64,000 bases of DNA from an uncultured Oscillospiraceae bacterium (GCA_910587645.1 CAJUNA010000041.1:248001-312000), one strand, 5' to 3'. Positions 18,241-27,451 are shown, counted from the first letter of the stretch. Program-made: numbers and translations. The notes: a model not told the origin generated them from the letters alone.

Positions 18241-18974
18241 GGCTGAACCTCCCTCTGATGCAGAAGTTCGGCAGCGAGGATCAAATCCTCCGGCGTAGTG
18301 ATCTTAATATTCTCGTACGAGCCCTCTGTCAAGTAAATCTCCTTGCCAATCATTTCCACCGCCGAGCAGTCATCGGTTACAGCTTCACCAGATGCCCTTG
18401 CCTTCTCCAGCGCCGCCCGGAACAGATCCGCGTCAAAAACCTGGGGTGTTTGCACGGCCCGCAGCGTCTCCCGATCCGGAGTAGAAACCACCTTACCGTC
18501 CTGGACAGTCTTAATGGTATCCTTGACCGGCACAGCGGGGGCAGCGGCATTAGTCCGGTGGGCCAAAGCGACGGTACGGTCGATCAGCTCCGGCGAAGCC
18601 AGCGGACGCGCGCCATCATGAACCGCTATAAATTCCGCCTCTGCCCGGCACTCCAGGGAAGCCGCGTAAACCGACTCCAGACGGGTCTCCCCACCCCGGA
18701 CGATCTTGACAGGCTTCGTAACGCCGTAGATCTTACACAGATCCCCGAACAGGATCAAATCCTCCTCCCGCGCGGCTACCACGATCTCGTCCACCAGAGC
18801 GGCGTGTTCCAAGGCCAGCAGCGTATGAGCCAGCACTGGTACGCCATCAATGGGCTGCATCAGCTTATTATCCCCGCCCATACGCCGCGAGGATCCAGCC
18901 GCGGCAACAATCACGCTGCAAAAAGGATGCTCCTCCTGGTTTTTCCGATGAAAAAGTTTGGAAAAAAGCTTCAT
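18237..18974 (-). CDS. ispD: 2-C-methyl-D-erythritol 4-phosphate cytidylyltransferase
   Basis: Third step of the MEP pathway: forms CDP-ME from MEP and CTP. The CTP-binding loop AAAGSSRRMGGDNK is near residues 24-37, with HDGARPL and the AVQTPQVF segment further on. It has 245 residues, including a short Lys-rich N-terminal extension. It is coupled to carD upstream and ispF downstream. Confidence 0.95.
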   Translation of the reverse strand: MKLFSKLFHRKNQEEHPFCSVIVAAAGSSRRMGGDNKLMQPIDGVPVLAHTLLALEHAALVDEIVVAAREEDLILFGDLCKIYGVTKPVKIVRGGETRLESVYAASLECRAEAEFIAVHDGARPLASPELIDRTVALAHRTNAAAPAVPVKDTIKTVQDGKVVSTPDRETLRAVQTPQVFDADLFRAALEKARASGEAVTDDCSAVEMIGKEIYLTEGSYENIKITTPEDLILAAELLHQREVQP

Positions 18975-19468
18975 GAATCCTTAACTCCTCCTGCGGCGGC
19001 AGTATGAACCTGCCGCTCCAGATCGTTGTAATCCTCCCCAGTGGACAGGACCATTTCAGAAATCAAGATCTGCTTGGCGGTGCGCAGCATTTTCCGCTCC
19101 CCCGTAGACAGCCCCTTCTCATGCTCCCGGTGGAGCAGGCTTTTCACCACCCGGGCCACCTCATACAGATCGCCGCTTTTTAATTTCTCCATATTCTCGC
19201 GGTACCGCTGGTTCCAGCTTCCCACGAACCGCTCCACCTCCAGGCCGGCGATATCCTGGATGAGCTGATAAACCCGGCCGATATCCCACACGCCCCGCAA
19301 GCCGTTGGTCTCGCCGGAGACGGTTGGAATTTTGAGCGTCAAGCCGCCTACAGGCATCCGAAACACATAGTAATCCTGCTTTTCGCCCGCTACCATTTCC
19401 GTCACAATGTCATCAATGACGCCCGCCCCGTGCATGGGGTGGGCAACCTTGTCCCCTATGCGAAACAT
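18971..19468 (-). CDS. carD: CarD/CdnL-family RNA polymerase-binding regulator
   Basis: Binds the RNA polymerase beta subunit and stabilises open complexes. The N-terminal Tudor-like domain starts FRIGDKVAHPMHGAGVI; the helical C-terminal domain includes the Trp-containing SWNQRYRENMEKLKSGDL segment and LSTGERKML. It has 165 residues and heads the ispD-ispF run. Confidence 0.93.
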   Translation of the reverse strand: MFRIGDKVAHPMHGAGVIDDIVTEMVAGEKQDYYVFRMPVGGLTLKIPTVSGETNGLRGVWDIGRVYQLIQDIAGLEVERFVGSWNQRYRENMEKLKSGDLYEVARVVKSLLHREHEKGLSTGERKMLRTAKQILISEMVLSTGEDYNDLERQVHTAAAGGVKDS

Positions 19469-19529
19469 ATTCCTACCGCCTCCCTTTCATTCCCGTTTCG
19501 TTTACGCCTCTTTCGTGCCAGATATCTAC

Positions 19530-19558
19530 ATCTTACACCCGGTTTTGGGAAATAGCAA
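19530..19558 (-). promoter_or_regulatory. promoter for carD-ispD-ispF
   Basis: Minus strand: TTGCTA (19553-19558), 17-base spacer, TAAGAT (19530-19535), about 60 bases ahead of the carD ATG, which has a GGGAGG site. Confidence 0.65.
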
Positions 19559-19605
19559 GGGCAAAATTGTATTTTGTGGATTTTTTAGCGAAAATTTCCG
19601 GTTTT

Positions 19606-20556
19606 TTATGCCGCAGGCGTACCTTCTCCGCCTGTCTGACCGGGAAAATGCGGCATGGGCGGCTCCCCCGCCGGGAAGTGCAGCCGTACCCGCAGAACCC
19701 CTTCCCGCCAATCCGCCGTGACCGATCCGTCCATCTGTTCCATCAGATGCCGGGCAATGGAGAGGCCAATGCCCGTCCCCTGCCCGCCGGACTCTACCGT
19801 GAAATAGCGGTCGAACAGCTTCTCCGCCAGCACCGGGGTCAAGGAGGGCGCTGCATTGGAAAAGGCCAGCGTCCCATTCTCCTCCAGCGTGATATTAAGG
19901 TCTCCCCCGCTGTACTTGGCCGCGTTGGACAGGACGTTGCCCAGCACCCGGCTGAGGGCTTCCGGATCTAGCCGCCGGATGACCTGAACCTCCGGCAGGC
20001 AGACCTCCGGCGCGATATTTTTCGCGGAAAGAACCGCGTACCACGCCGCAAGGCTTTCCTCCACCGCCCGGTTGAGGCTCACCTGCTCCCGCCGTCCGTC
20101 CCTCTCTGCGGACAGGACGGCGGAATAGCGGAAAAATTCCTCCGTCAGTCCCCGCAGATGGTCTGTCCTGCCCCGGATGGACGCCAGATACCGCGCCGCC
20201 GTTTCGCTCATCTCCTCCCCTTCCAGCAGGTCGAGATAGCCGCAAATCGCCGTCAGCGGCGTACGGAGGTCGTGGGAGATGTTGGTAACGGCGTCCTTCA
20301 ATTCCCGGTCGCCCTGCTGGCAGCGGCGGCGCTCCTGGCGCAGCAGGCGGAGCTGGCTGTTCAGTCCCGCCGCAAGACGGCACATGGCCTTATCCCGGCT
20401 GGGGATGGACAGGAGCGTGTTGGTGTCGGTTTCCAGGCGTTCCTGCAAACCGCGGCGAAGCTCCTCCGCCGAACGGCGGAGGAGCTGGATTTTCCAGAGC
20501 AGGAGTAAAACTGCCAGAAGCAACAGGACGCACAGGATGTACGGGACATACCCCAT
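19606..20556 (-). CDS. sensor histidine kinase, last gene of the ABC exporter operon
   Basis: Membrane histidine kinase of 316 residues. A single N-terminal helix (residues 4-21) leaves almost no extracellular part, so it probably senses at or through the membrane, perhaps via the transporter. The H-box is ISHDLRTPL (His95). The N-box has NVLSNAAKYSGG, followed by G-box GTGIGLSIARHLM. It follows the third permease by 9 bases. The likely partner regulator is at 24306-24968. Confidence 0.9.
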   Translation of the reverse strand: MGYVPYILCVLLLLAVLLLLWKIQLLRRSAEELRRGLQERLETDTNTLLSIPSRDKAMCRLAAGLNSQLRLLRQERRRCQQGDRELKDAVTNISHDLRTPLTAICGYLDLLEGEEMSETAARYLASIRGRTDHLRGLTEEFFRYSAVLSAERDGRREQVSLNRAVEESLAAWYAVLSAKNIAPEVCLPEVQVIRRLDPEALSRVLGNVLSNAAKYSGGDLNITLEENGTLAFSNAAPSLTPVLAEKLFDRYFTVESGGQGTGIGLSIARHLMEQMDGSVTADWREGVLRVRLHFPAGEPPMPHFPGQTGGEGTPAA

Positions 20557-20565
20557 GGGAAAACC

Positions 20566-21408
20566 TCACTTCAAATCTTTTTTCCGGAATACCGCCATCC
20601 CCGCCGCCGTGCTGAAGGCTGCGGCGAGCAGGCTCACCAGCGGCAGGCGGACCGGGCAGGCCTTCATCTCCGAGAGCAGTTCTACCGCCTGGCAGCCCGG
20701 AAGATCGTACAAAATCTCAAAAACCTTCCGCTTGGCGCCTGGGACATACCCGGCGTTCGGCATGGCTTCCTGCACCACTATCTGGCCGTTCTCCACATAC
20801 TCCCGGGCGGGGATCATAAGCGGCTCGGCCAGGCGGGAGTTCATATATATGCCTAAAAACAACAGGAAATAGGCCGCAAAGATGCAGATGACAGCAACCA
20901 CCGCCTTGTTCTGGTTCAGCATGGCAATCATGGTATACAGCGCGCACATAGCGCCCGTCATAATAAACCCGCACAGGGTAAACCACAATATGGACGCCAG
21001 CGGGATGGTAAACATCCCCATTATCGGGATGCCAAAGGCCAGCATTGGCAGGATATACGCCAGGCAAGCCAGCACCCCCGCCGCCGCGCATACCATCAAA
21101 TTCGCCAGATAGACGGCGGCGCGGCTGTGGCCTACGGTGAGTTTATTGCGGACGGCCCCATCGCTGTACTCCGCGCCAACGTAAAGACTGCAAAAGGCGG
21201 ACAGCACTACGCTGCTGACCAGGACAAAGATGCCATACCGGTTTTCCAGCGGCACAGGCACCCCCTGCCGGACTGCCCCGGCGGTGAGGGCAAGCTCCAA
21301 TAAGCTCACCGCCGCCATCACCGCCAGCGTTGCCCAGAAGGACACGCTGCGCCAGAGCCGGAAGAAATTGGCCTTCAGCAGCAGGTTGACGCTCAATTTA
21401 CCACCCAT
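20566..21408 (-). CDS. ABC transporter permease (third of three)
   Basis: A 280-residue permease of the ABC-2 / lantibiotic-immunity type. Start at 21408 (MGGKLSVNLLLKANFFRLWRS) overlaps the previous stop by one base (TGATG). Six hydrophobic segments surround the soluble loop after the second. The FRLWRS N-terminus, GAEYSDGAVRNKLTVGHSR and FRKKDLK C-terminus recur in all three permeases, so they are paralogues. Confidence 0.88.
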   Translation of the reverse strand: MGGKLSVNLLLKANFFRLWRSVSFWATLAVMAAVSLLELALTAGAVRQGVPVPLENRYGIFVLVSSVVLSAFCSLYVGAEYSDGAVRNKLTVGHSRAAVYLANLMVCAAAGVLACLAYILPMLAFGIPIMGMFTIPLASILWFTLCGFIMTGAMCALYTMIAMLNQNKAVVAVICIFAAYFLLFLGIYMNSRLAEPLMIPAREYVENGQIVVQEAMPNAGYVPGAKRKVFEILYDLPGCQAVELLSEMKACPVRLPLVSLLAAAFSTAAGMAVFRKKDLK

Positions 21409-22229
21409 CACTTCAAGTCCTTTCTCCGGAACACCGCCAGCCCGGTCCCCGTGCCGGCCGCCATAACAGCCAGGCTCAAAAGGGGCATCCGCCAGAGATG
21501 GGGCGTATCCAGCCGGCTGACCTGGATATACTGCCCCGTAGGCAGCGTGTCCACCAGCGCACGCCAGAAAGCCAGCCTCGCCTCCCCATTCTCCACCGGA
21601 TATTCGCCGGCAAGCCCCCGCTCGATATACTGTATCTCGCTGAAAGCGGAAGCGCACACCAGCGCCGCCGCTGCCACCAGCAGCAGCGCCGCAATGGACG
21701 CCGCCGTTTTATTGCCCAGCGCCGTTACCAGCAGCTTCACCAGCGCGGCGTACGCCGCCCGCGCCAGCAGGGCCACGGCAATCCAAGCCAGCATTTGCCC
21801 CACCGGAACCCGCAGCAGGACGCCGGACATCCCCCAAACGGGATACACGCACAACGCGCCCGCCAGCGCCAGATACAGCACATCCAGCGCCACCGACGCC
21901 AGTACGCAGATAAGCAAATCGGCCAGATACACCGCACTGCGCGTATGCCCGACAATCAGCTTGTTCCGGAGGGTGTTTCCGCTGTAATCCGTCCCCAGAT
22001 AAACGCTCAGCATCGGCGCGATAATCAGGGTCGGGACAGGCAGGTACCCCATCAGGCCGTATCCGGCAGTAAGTACAGATTCCATTGTATAGCGTCCGGT
22101 TCCAGTCGCATAATGATCCCAGCAGACCAGCACCACCAGCGCCGTATACGCCAGCTCCGCCAGCAGCGCGAACAGGAACACCCTGCTCCGAACCAGCCGG
22201 CATAAGTTTGCATGCAGCAGATTCCTCAT
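21408..22229 (-). CDS. ABC transporter permease (second of three)
   Basis: A 273-residue paralogue of its neighbours. It shows the shared LGTDYSGNTLRNKLIVGHTRSAVY segment and the C-terminal VFRRKDLK, with six predicted membrane helices. The two flanking permeases are 10 bases upstream and 1 base overlapping downstream. Confidence 0.88.
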   Translation of the reverse strand: MRNLLHANLCRLVRSRVFLFALLAELAYTALVVLVCWDHYATGTGRYTMESVLTAGYGLMGYLPVPTLIIAPMLSVYLGTDYSGNTLRNKLIVGHTRSAVYLADLLICVLASVALDVLYLALAGALCVYPVWGMSGVLLRVPVGQMLAWIAVALLARAAYAALVKLLVTALGNKTAASIAALLLVAAAALVCASAFSEIQYIERGLAGEYPVENGEARLAFWRALVDTLPTGQYIQVSRLDTPHLWRMPLLSLAVMAAGTGTGLAVFRRKDLK

Positions 22230-22239
22230 ATGCGCCCCC

Positions 22240-23064
22240 CTATTTCAAGTCCTTCCGCGCAAAGAGCCGCAGGCCCCCAAGCGTGAACACCGCCGTAACG
22301 CCCGCCGAACACAGCAGCATCCTTACAGGGCGCTCTATACTGATATTTTGCAGTAAGGAGGACTGCCCTGTGGGCAGGAGGTCCACTGCAAACTCGTAGA
22401 CTTCCCGCTGGATGCCGGAAATGTAGTAGGGGTTTGGCTCCGTAATGACCGAGGGTGCTTCCTCTCCGAAGGACACGATCGCCTTAGTGATGGTTTCCGG
22501 CTCATGGAGGGCGCTCGCAAAAAAGCCGGATACCAGCACCAGCATCAGCCACACAGAGATCGTAATAACGGTAGCGGAACGGCGGTCGTTGAGCAGGCCG
22601 ATGAAGGTATTGACAGCGGAAAACGCCGCCGTATAGCCCACGATAATTGCGAAACACAGCAATGTCCCGCCAAAACCGATGGTCAAAAATCCCAGGAACG
22701 GCACTCCCGCCAGGCCGCCAATCAGCCAGGCTGCCGCGATGCACAAGGACGCGGTGAAAGCCGTAAGGAAACTGGACAAATAGACCTCCCGGCGGGTATG
22801 CCCCACGGCAAGCTTGTTGCGTATCGTACCCTCACTGTACTCCACGGAGAGGAACATGCAGGTGAACATGGCGTAGAAAAACCCCATAGCCGCCGACAGG
22901 CGGAAATAAAACTCGTCAAGGCCTGCCAAGGCTCCCTTTTCCGCGTTTTCCAGGCACCAGAGGATCATGAATCCGATAGAGCATCCCAGGGTTGTAAACA
23001 GGCAGCTATAGAACATATTGTCCCGTTTCAGCCGGAAGAAATTGGCCCGCAGGAGGTTATTCAT
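22240..23064 (-). CDS. ABC transporter permease (first of three)
   Basis: A 274-residue permease. ATG at 23064 is preferred because GGGAGG lies 8 bases upstream; it overlaps the ATPase end by 8 bases. Core repeat SVEYSEGTIRNKLAVGHTRREVY and C-terminal FARKDLK match the other two. Three tandem diverged copies suggest local duplication followed by specialisation. Confidence 0.88.
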   Translation of the reverse strand: MNNLLRANFFRLKRDNMFYSCLFTTLGCSIGFMILWCLENAEKGALAGLDEFYFRLSAAMGFFYAMFTCMFLSVEYSEGTIRNKLAVGHTRREVYLSSFLTAFTASLCIAAAWLIGGLAGVPFLGFLTIGFGGTLLCFAIIVGYTAAFSAVNTFIGLLNDRRSATVITISVWLMLVLVSGFFASALHEPETITKAIVSFGEEAPSVITEPNPYYISGIQREVYEFAVDLLPTGQSSLLQNISIERPVRMLLCSAGVTAVFTLGGLRLFARKDLK

Positions 23065-23971
23065 CGCGGACACCTCCCACCAGATTCATATAATAGCTTT
23101 CCAAGCTTTCGTCATGCTCATGGATGTTTTTGACCTCGCATCCGGCGTTATGGAGGGCCAAGGTCAGCTCCGTCACAGAGGGCGCGTCGTATACGTCCGC
23201 CTCCGTATCGCTGCGCACAGAATATTGCAGCCCCATTTTATCCAGCGCGGCAGTCAGCGGCCGCGCGTTGCTGACGGTAAGGCGCAGGCATTTCCTACAG
23301 CTTGCCTCCAGCGCGCCGGCGCTGATTTCCTTCACCATGCGCCCGTTGTCGATAAAGCCATAGTGGGTCGCAAGCCGGCTCAGTTCATCCAGGATGTGGC
23401 TGGAAATCAGGACCGTGATCTGGCGTTCCTTGTTTAAGCGCAGGATCAGTTCGCGGATTTCTACGATGCCCTGGGGATCCAGGCCGTTGGCGGGTTCGTC
23501 CAAAATCAGAAAGTCCGGGTCCCCGGCCAGGGCTACGGCGATACCAAGGCGCTGGCGCATCCCGAGGGAGAAGTCTCTCGCTTTTTTCTTCCCCGTGTTT
23601 TGCAGGCGGACCAGCTCCAGCAGCTCCTTTATCCCATCGTAGGATGGCAGGCCTAAAATCTGGTACTGCTGTTTTAAATTTTCCTCGGCGGTCATGGAGA
23701 GATAAATGGAGGGCGTTTCCACCACCGCGCCCATGCGGCGGCGGGCCTTCGTAATTTCCCTGCTCCTGTTGGGGCAGCCGTAGAGGGTAAAGGTCCCCTC
23801 CGTCGGCTCCTGCAAACCGCAGACCAGGCGGATCAGGGTCGTTTTGCCCGCGCCGTTCCGGCCTACAAAGCCGTAAATCGCCCCCTTTTCCACATGGAGC
23901 GTCAAGCCGTTCAGGGCTTTCCCGTTTTTGTAGTGCTTGATGAGATTGTTTGTTTCCAGGATGTATTCCAT
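23057..23971 (-). CDS. ABC transporter ATP-binding protein (BcrA/lantibiotic-immunity type)
   Basis: A 304-residue ATPase driving the three permeases. Start at 23971 has AAGGAGG upstream; the open frame before it is noncoding. Walker A is GRNGAGKTT, the signature is FSLGMRQRLG, and Walker B is DFLILDEPANGLDPQG. The C-terminal extension (SNARPLTAALDKM onwards) is common in bacitracin- and lantibiotic-resistance exporters. With its two-component system this looks like a peptide-antibiotic detoxification unit; the substrate is unknown. Confidence 0.92.
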   Translation of the reverse strand: MEYILETNNLIKHYKNGKALNGLTLHVEKGAIYGFVGRNGAGKTTLIRLVCGLQEPTEGTFTLYGCPNRSREITKARRRMGAVVETPSIYLSMTAEENLKQQYQILGLPSYDGIKELLELVRLQNTGKKKARDFSLGMRQRLGIAVALAGDPDFLILDEPANGLDPQGIVEIRELILRLNKERQITVLISSHILDELSRLATHYGFIDNGRMVKEISAGALEASCRKCLRLTVSNARPLTAALDKMGLQYSVRSDTEADVYDAPSVTELTLALHNAGCEVKNIHEHDESLESYYMNLVGGVRDE

Positions 23972-24004
23972 TTCCTTGCCTCCTTGTTTGGTTGGAATGG
24001 GGGG

Positions 24005-24055
24005 ATTATAGCAGGGGATGGTTAAGAAAACGGTTAAGGAAATGGATAAGAAATC
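24005..24055 (-). promoter_or_regulatory. promoter with three 12-base tandem repeats, likely response-regulator operator
   Basis: On the minus strand a perfect TATAAT (24005-24010) lies upstream of the ABC ATPase. In place of a good -35 are three tandem 12-base units at 24020-24031, 24032-24043 and 24044-24055, read on the plus strand as GGTTAAGAAAAC, GGTTAAGGAAAT and GGATAAGAAATC. The nearest unit covers the -35 position. Activator sites of OmpR-family regulators often take this form. Confidence 0.6.
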
Positions 24056-24125
24056 GTAAAGATTGTAAAACAGGCATTTTACCCGCCAACGGTAGCCAAC
24101 AAATCCTTTTGCCAAAATTTTTTCA

Positions 24126-24157
24126 GGGAAAGTTGCACGTTGCCGTGCAACTTTCCC
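24126..24157. repeat. 14-base-pair perfect inverted repeat in the regulator-exporter gap
   Basis: GGGAAAGTTGCACG (24126-24139) and its exact complement (24144-24157) enclose a 4-base loop. Neither strand has a U-tract right after it, so it is not a textbook terminator. It lies in the 334-base gap between the response regulator (24306) and the ABC ATPase; the rest of the gap shows only the promoter at 24005-24055. Confidence 0.6.
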
Positions 24158-24305
24158 CCCAATGCGGCCTAAGGATGTAGCGAGCGTCACCTACCGGAAC
24201 TTCGCGCGTTCGAACAAAAACGCTCAACAGGAGTAGCTTGCCTGGAAAAATCCCCCGCGCCGGTTGCAAACGGAGGCACCTTGACAACCGAATAAGATCC
24301 GCCCC

Positions 24306-24968
24306 TCAATCCGCGAGTTTGAACCCAATTCCCCAAACCGCTTCGATTGTCTCCCCCGCCCCGGCTTCCCGAAGCTTCTTCCGCAAATTGCTCACATGCA
24401 CCTTTAGCGAGCTTTCCACGCAATCAGGCGTCTCCTCGCTTAGCTGATCCAGCAATCTGGATTTAGGAATCACCTGCTTAGGGTTCTGCATCAGCAATTT
24501 CAAGATGGCGAACTCCGTCCGCGTCAGCCTTACGGCTCTGCCGTCCACCCTGACCTCCCGGGCTTCCAGGCTGAGAACCATCCCCTTATGCTGATAAACC
24601 CTCTGCTCCCGGCTCCTTTTTCGGAGCTGCACCGATATCCGCGCCAAGAGCTCCCGGGTATCAAAGGGCTTTGTCAAATAATCCGCCGCGCCGCCCAGCA
24701 GCAGGGATACCTTCTCCTCGACCCCCGCTTTTGCGGACAAGACAATCACCGGCATCCCCGCCAAATGGGGCAGCACCGCTTCCCCGCTCAGTCCCGGCAG
24801 CATAAGGTCCAGTAAAATCAGGTCTGGCTTCCGGCTCTCCAGCAGGAGAAGCGTTTCCGTCCCAGAATAGGCCCGGAGCACCTCATACCCCTCCCGCGTA
24901 AGAAGCTCTTGCAGCATGTCCCCGATGTAGACGTCATCGTCCACCACCGCAATCACCGGCGCCGTCAT
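24306..24968 (-). CDS. OmpR-family response regulator
   Basis: A 220-residue regulator. The receiver has acidic Asp10-12, phosphoacceptor Asp54 (LLDLMLPG) and Lys100 in TKPF. The C-terminal winged helix contains LTRTEFAILKLL and SLKVHVSNLRKKL. Start at 24968 overlaps the phosphodiesterase stop (ATGA). It likely pairs with the kinase at 19606-20556, which sits at the far end of the exporter operon; the two genes are split by four transporter genes. Confidence 0.93.
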   Translation of the reverse strand: MTAPVIAVVDDDVYIGDMLQELLTREGYEVLRAYSGTETLLLLESRKPDLILLDLMLPGLSGEAVLPHLAGMPVIVLSAKAGVEEKVSLLLGGAADYLTKPFDTRELLARISVQLRKRSREQRVYQHKGMVLSLEAREVRVDGRAVRLTRTEFAILKLLMQNPKQVIPKSRLLDQLSEETPDCVESSLKVHVSNLRKKLREAGAGETIEAVWGIGFKLAD

Positions 24969-25423
24969 GGATCCAGCTCCACTTTTTCCATCGTATACCC
25001 CCCGGTTTCGTCCGTATGCAGCACGACCATCGTAGGAACCGCCCGAAAAGGCCTGGGAAAAGAACAGCTTCCAGGATTCAGCCACAGTCTCCCCTGGAAA
25101 CGCTCCGCCGCGTACTGATGGGTATGCCCATAAACCACCACATCTACCCCGCTCAGATTCCAAGGAATGTCCGCCCGTTTATGGGACACACAGAAGGACA
25201 CGCCGCCCAGGTCAATCCGCATCAGCCGCGGCAATTCCTGCGCCCAGCCGCCCCAGTCATTATTTCCCCGCACGCCATACAGCGGCGCGATCTGATCCAA
25301 TTCCTGCATAATAATAGGATCGTCAAAATCTCCTGCGTGCAGGATGCAGTCCACATCCTTTAAGCGTTCCGCTGTCTCTGGCCGCAGGCGGCCATGGGTA
25401 TCCGATATCACGCCGATCCGCAT
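24965..25423 (-). CDS. yfcE: YfcE-like metallophosphoesterase
   Basis: A 152-residue calcineurin-like phosphoesterase. All metal motifs are visible: SDTHG at residues 7-11, GDFDD, GNNDW, SHK and GHTHQ, ending with NPGS. Physiological substrate unknown. It lies 11 bases after ligA and is coupled to the response regulator. Confidence 0.9.
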   Translation of the reverse strand: MRIGVISDTHGRLRPETAERLKDVDCILHAGDFDDPIIMQELDQIAPLYGVRGNNDWGGWAQELPRLMRIDLGGVSFCVSHKRADIPWNLSGVDVVVYGHTHQYAAERFQGRLWLNPGSCSFPRPFRAVPTMVVLHTDETGGYTMEKVELDP

Positions 25424-25434
25424 GGAATCCCTCC

Positions 25435-27411
25435 TTACTGCTCCAGCATAGCCGCAAATTCATCCTCTGTCAGTACTGGAATACCAAGCTCATTTGCCTT
25501 ACGGAGCTTGCTCCCGGCGTTCTCACCGGCCACTACATAGGCAGTCTTTTTGCTGACCGAGCCGCTTGCTTTCCCGCCCCGGCCTTCAATCAACGCGGCG
25601 GCTTCTTCCCGCGTAAACCGCTCCAGCGCCCCCGTCAGGACAAAGGTCATACCCTTAAACTGCTGGCCAGACACCTGTTTCACGGCCTCCATGCCAACAC
25701 CGGCTTCCCGCAGGCGGCCAATCAAATGCTGGGACTGCGGGCTGTCCAGCCACTCACGAATATAAGCGGCAGTGATGCCGCCCACATCATCTATGGCAGT
25801 CAGCTCCTCCACTGTGGCCTGGTTCAGCGCATCGAAGGTGCCGAAATACGCTGCCAAAACCTTCCCTGCCTTCTGGCCCACCTGCCGGATGCCAAGGGCA
25901 TAGAGAAGCCGTTCCAAGCCCCGTTCCTTGCTGGCCGCGATGGCATTAACCGCGTTCTGAGCGGATTTTTTCCCCATGCGCTCCAAATCCGCCAATTGCT
26001 CAATGGTCAAAAAGTACAGGTCTGCCGGTGTCTTAACCAGCCCTTTGTCAATGAGCTGCCCAATCACGGCAGGCCCCATGCCGTCAATGTCCATCGCGTC
26101 CCGGCTGGCAAAGTGAGTGATGTTCCGGTGAAGCTGGGCGGGGCATTCCGCACCGGTGCAGCGGATGGCCGCGCCGTCCTCGTCCCGAACCACCGGCGCG
26201 CCGCAAACAGGACAATTGGCTGGCAGATGATAAGGCTCCGTCCCCTCAGGGCGCAGCTCCCGCAGAACCTCCACCACCTCCGGGATGATCTCCCCCGCCT
26301 TTTGCAGTACTACGGTATCGCCAATCCGTATATCCTTTTCATCAATGAAATCCTGGTTGTGCAGGGTGGCATTTGTCACCGTTGTCCCTGCCAGACGAAC
26401 CGGTTCCACCACAACCTTCGGTGTCAGGACTCCCGTCCGCCCTACTTGAACCACAATATCCAAGACACGGCTGGGCTTTTGCTCCGGAGGGTACTTGTAG
26501 GCAATTGCCCAGCGGGGGCACTTGGCTGTGCTCCCTATTATAGCACGGTCTTGCAAGGAGTTTAACTTTACAACCGCACCATCCATATCAAAGGGCAGAT
26601 CTTCCCGGTTTTCACCCAGCCGGAAAATCTCCCCATTGACTTCCTCCGCTGTTCCCAGCAATTTGTGGGGGATCGTCTGGAACCCCTGGGACGCGATATA
26701 GCGGATTGTCTCCCCGTGAGTGGAAAAGGCCTTTCCCTCGGCCAACTGAAGGTTAAACACCCGGATATCCAGCAGCCGTTTAGCGCAGACCTTCGGGTCG
26801 AGCTGGCGCAGGGAACCAGCGGCAGCATTGCGGGGATTCGCAAAAAGCGGCTCCCCATTTTCCTCCCGCTGGCGGTTCAGTTTATGAAACACATTTTTTG
26901 GCATAAAGACTTCCCCACGGACGATCAGCCTTGGGAGCTTGTCCGGCAGGGTCATGGGAATGGATTTGATCGTGCGGAGGTTTTCGGTAACATCCTCCCC
27001 TACCTGCCCGTCCCCGCGGGTGGCACCCTGCACGAAAAGTCCATTCCTATATTCCAACGCCACGCTGAGCCCGTCCACCTTCGGTTCCACGCTGTACTCC
27101 ACTGTCTCCAGTGTCTCCATCATGCGCTGGGCAAATTCTTCCACCTCTTCCGGGGAAAAAACATCTTGCAGGCTCTCCAGCGGAACTGGATGAACGACCT
27201 GCTGAAAGCTCTCCAGGGCCTCGCCCCCTACCCGCTGGGTCGGAGAATCAGGGGTGACCTCCTCCGGATGGGCGGCTTCCAGTTCCTCCAGCTTGCGGAG
27301 CAGGCGGTCGTAGTCATAATCGTCCATCGCTGGGTCGTCCAGCACATAGTAACGGTAGCCCGCTTCGTTCAATATGTCCCGCAGCTGCTTCATTTCACTT
27401 TTGTAGTCCAT
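25435..27411 (-). CDS. ligA: NAD-dependent DNA ligase
   Basis: Seals nicks using NAD. A 658-residue protein with domain Ia, the adenylation motif EPKVDGLS (Lys111), OB fold, a Cys4 zinc finger (CPVCG ... CTGAECPAQ), helix-hairpin-helix repeats and a C-terminal BRCT domain (residues 580-655). Complete and normal length. Confidence 0.97.
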   Translation of the reverse strand: MDYKSEMKQLRDILNEAGYRYYVLDDPAMDDYDYDRLLRKLEELEAAHPEEVTPDSPTQRVGGEALESFQQVVHPVPLESLQDVFSPEEVEEFAQRMMETLETVEYSVEPKVDGLSVALEYRNGLFVQGATRGDGQVGEDVTENLRTIKSIPMTLPDKLPRLIVRGEVFMPKNVFHKLNRQREENGEPLFANPRNAAAGSLRQLDPKVCAKRLLDIRVFNLQLAEGKAFSTHGETIRYIASQGFQTIPHKLLGTAEEVNGEIFRLGENREDLPFDMDGAVVKLNSLQDRAIIGSTAKCPRWAIAYKYPPEQKPSRVLDIVVQVGRTGVLTPKVVVEPVRLAGTTVTNATLHNQDFIDEKDIRIGDTVVLQKAGEIIPEVVEVLRELRPEGTEPYHLPANCPVCGAPVVRDEDGAAIRCTGAECPAQLHRNITHFASRDAMDIDGMGPAVIGQLIDKGLVKTPADLYFLTIEQLADLERMGKKSAQNAVNAIAASKERGLERLLYALGIRQVGQKAGKVLAAYFGTFDALNQATVEELTAIDDVGGITAAYIREWLDSPQSQHLIGRLREAGVGMEAVKQVSGQQFKGMTFVLTGALERFTREEAAALIEGRGGKASGSVSKKTAYVVAGENAGSKLRKANELGIPVLTEDEFAAMLEQ

Positions 27412-27425
27412 GAATTCCTCCGTTT

Positions 27426-27451
27426 GCCGCCGCCGGTTTTCCGGCGGCGGC
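27426..27451. terminator. GC-rich hairpin between yunB and ligA
   Basis: An 11-base-pair perfect stem (GCCGCCGCCGG with complement) and TTTT loop sits just upstream of ligA. On the minus strand it follows yunB but has no U-tract, so termination is possible but not certain; partial read-through into ligA would be expected. Confidence 0.45.
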
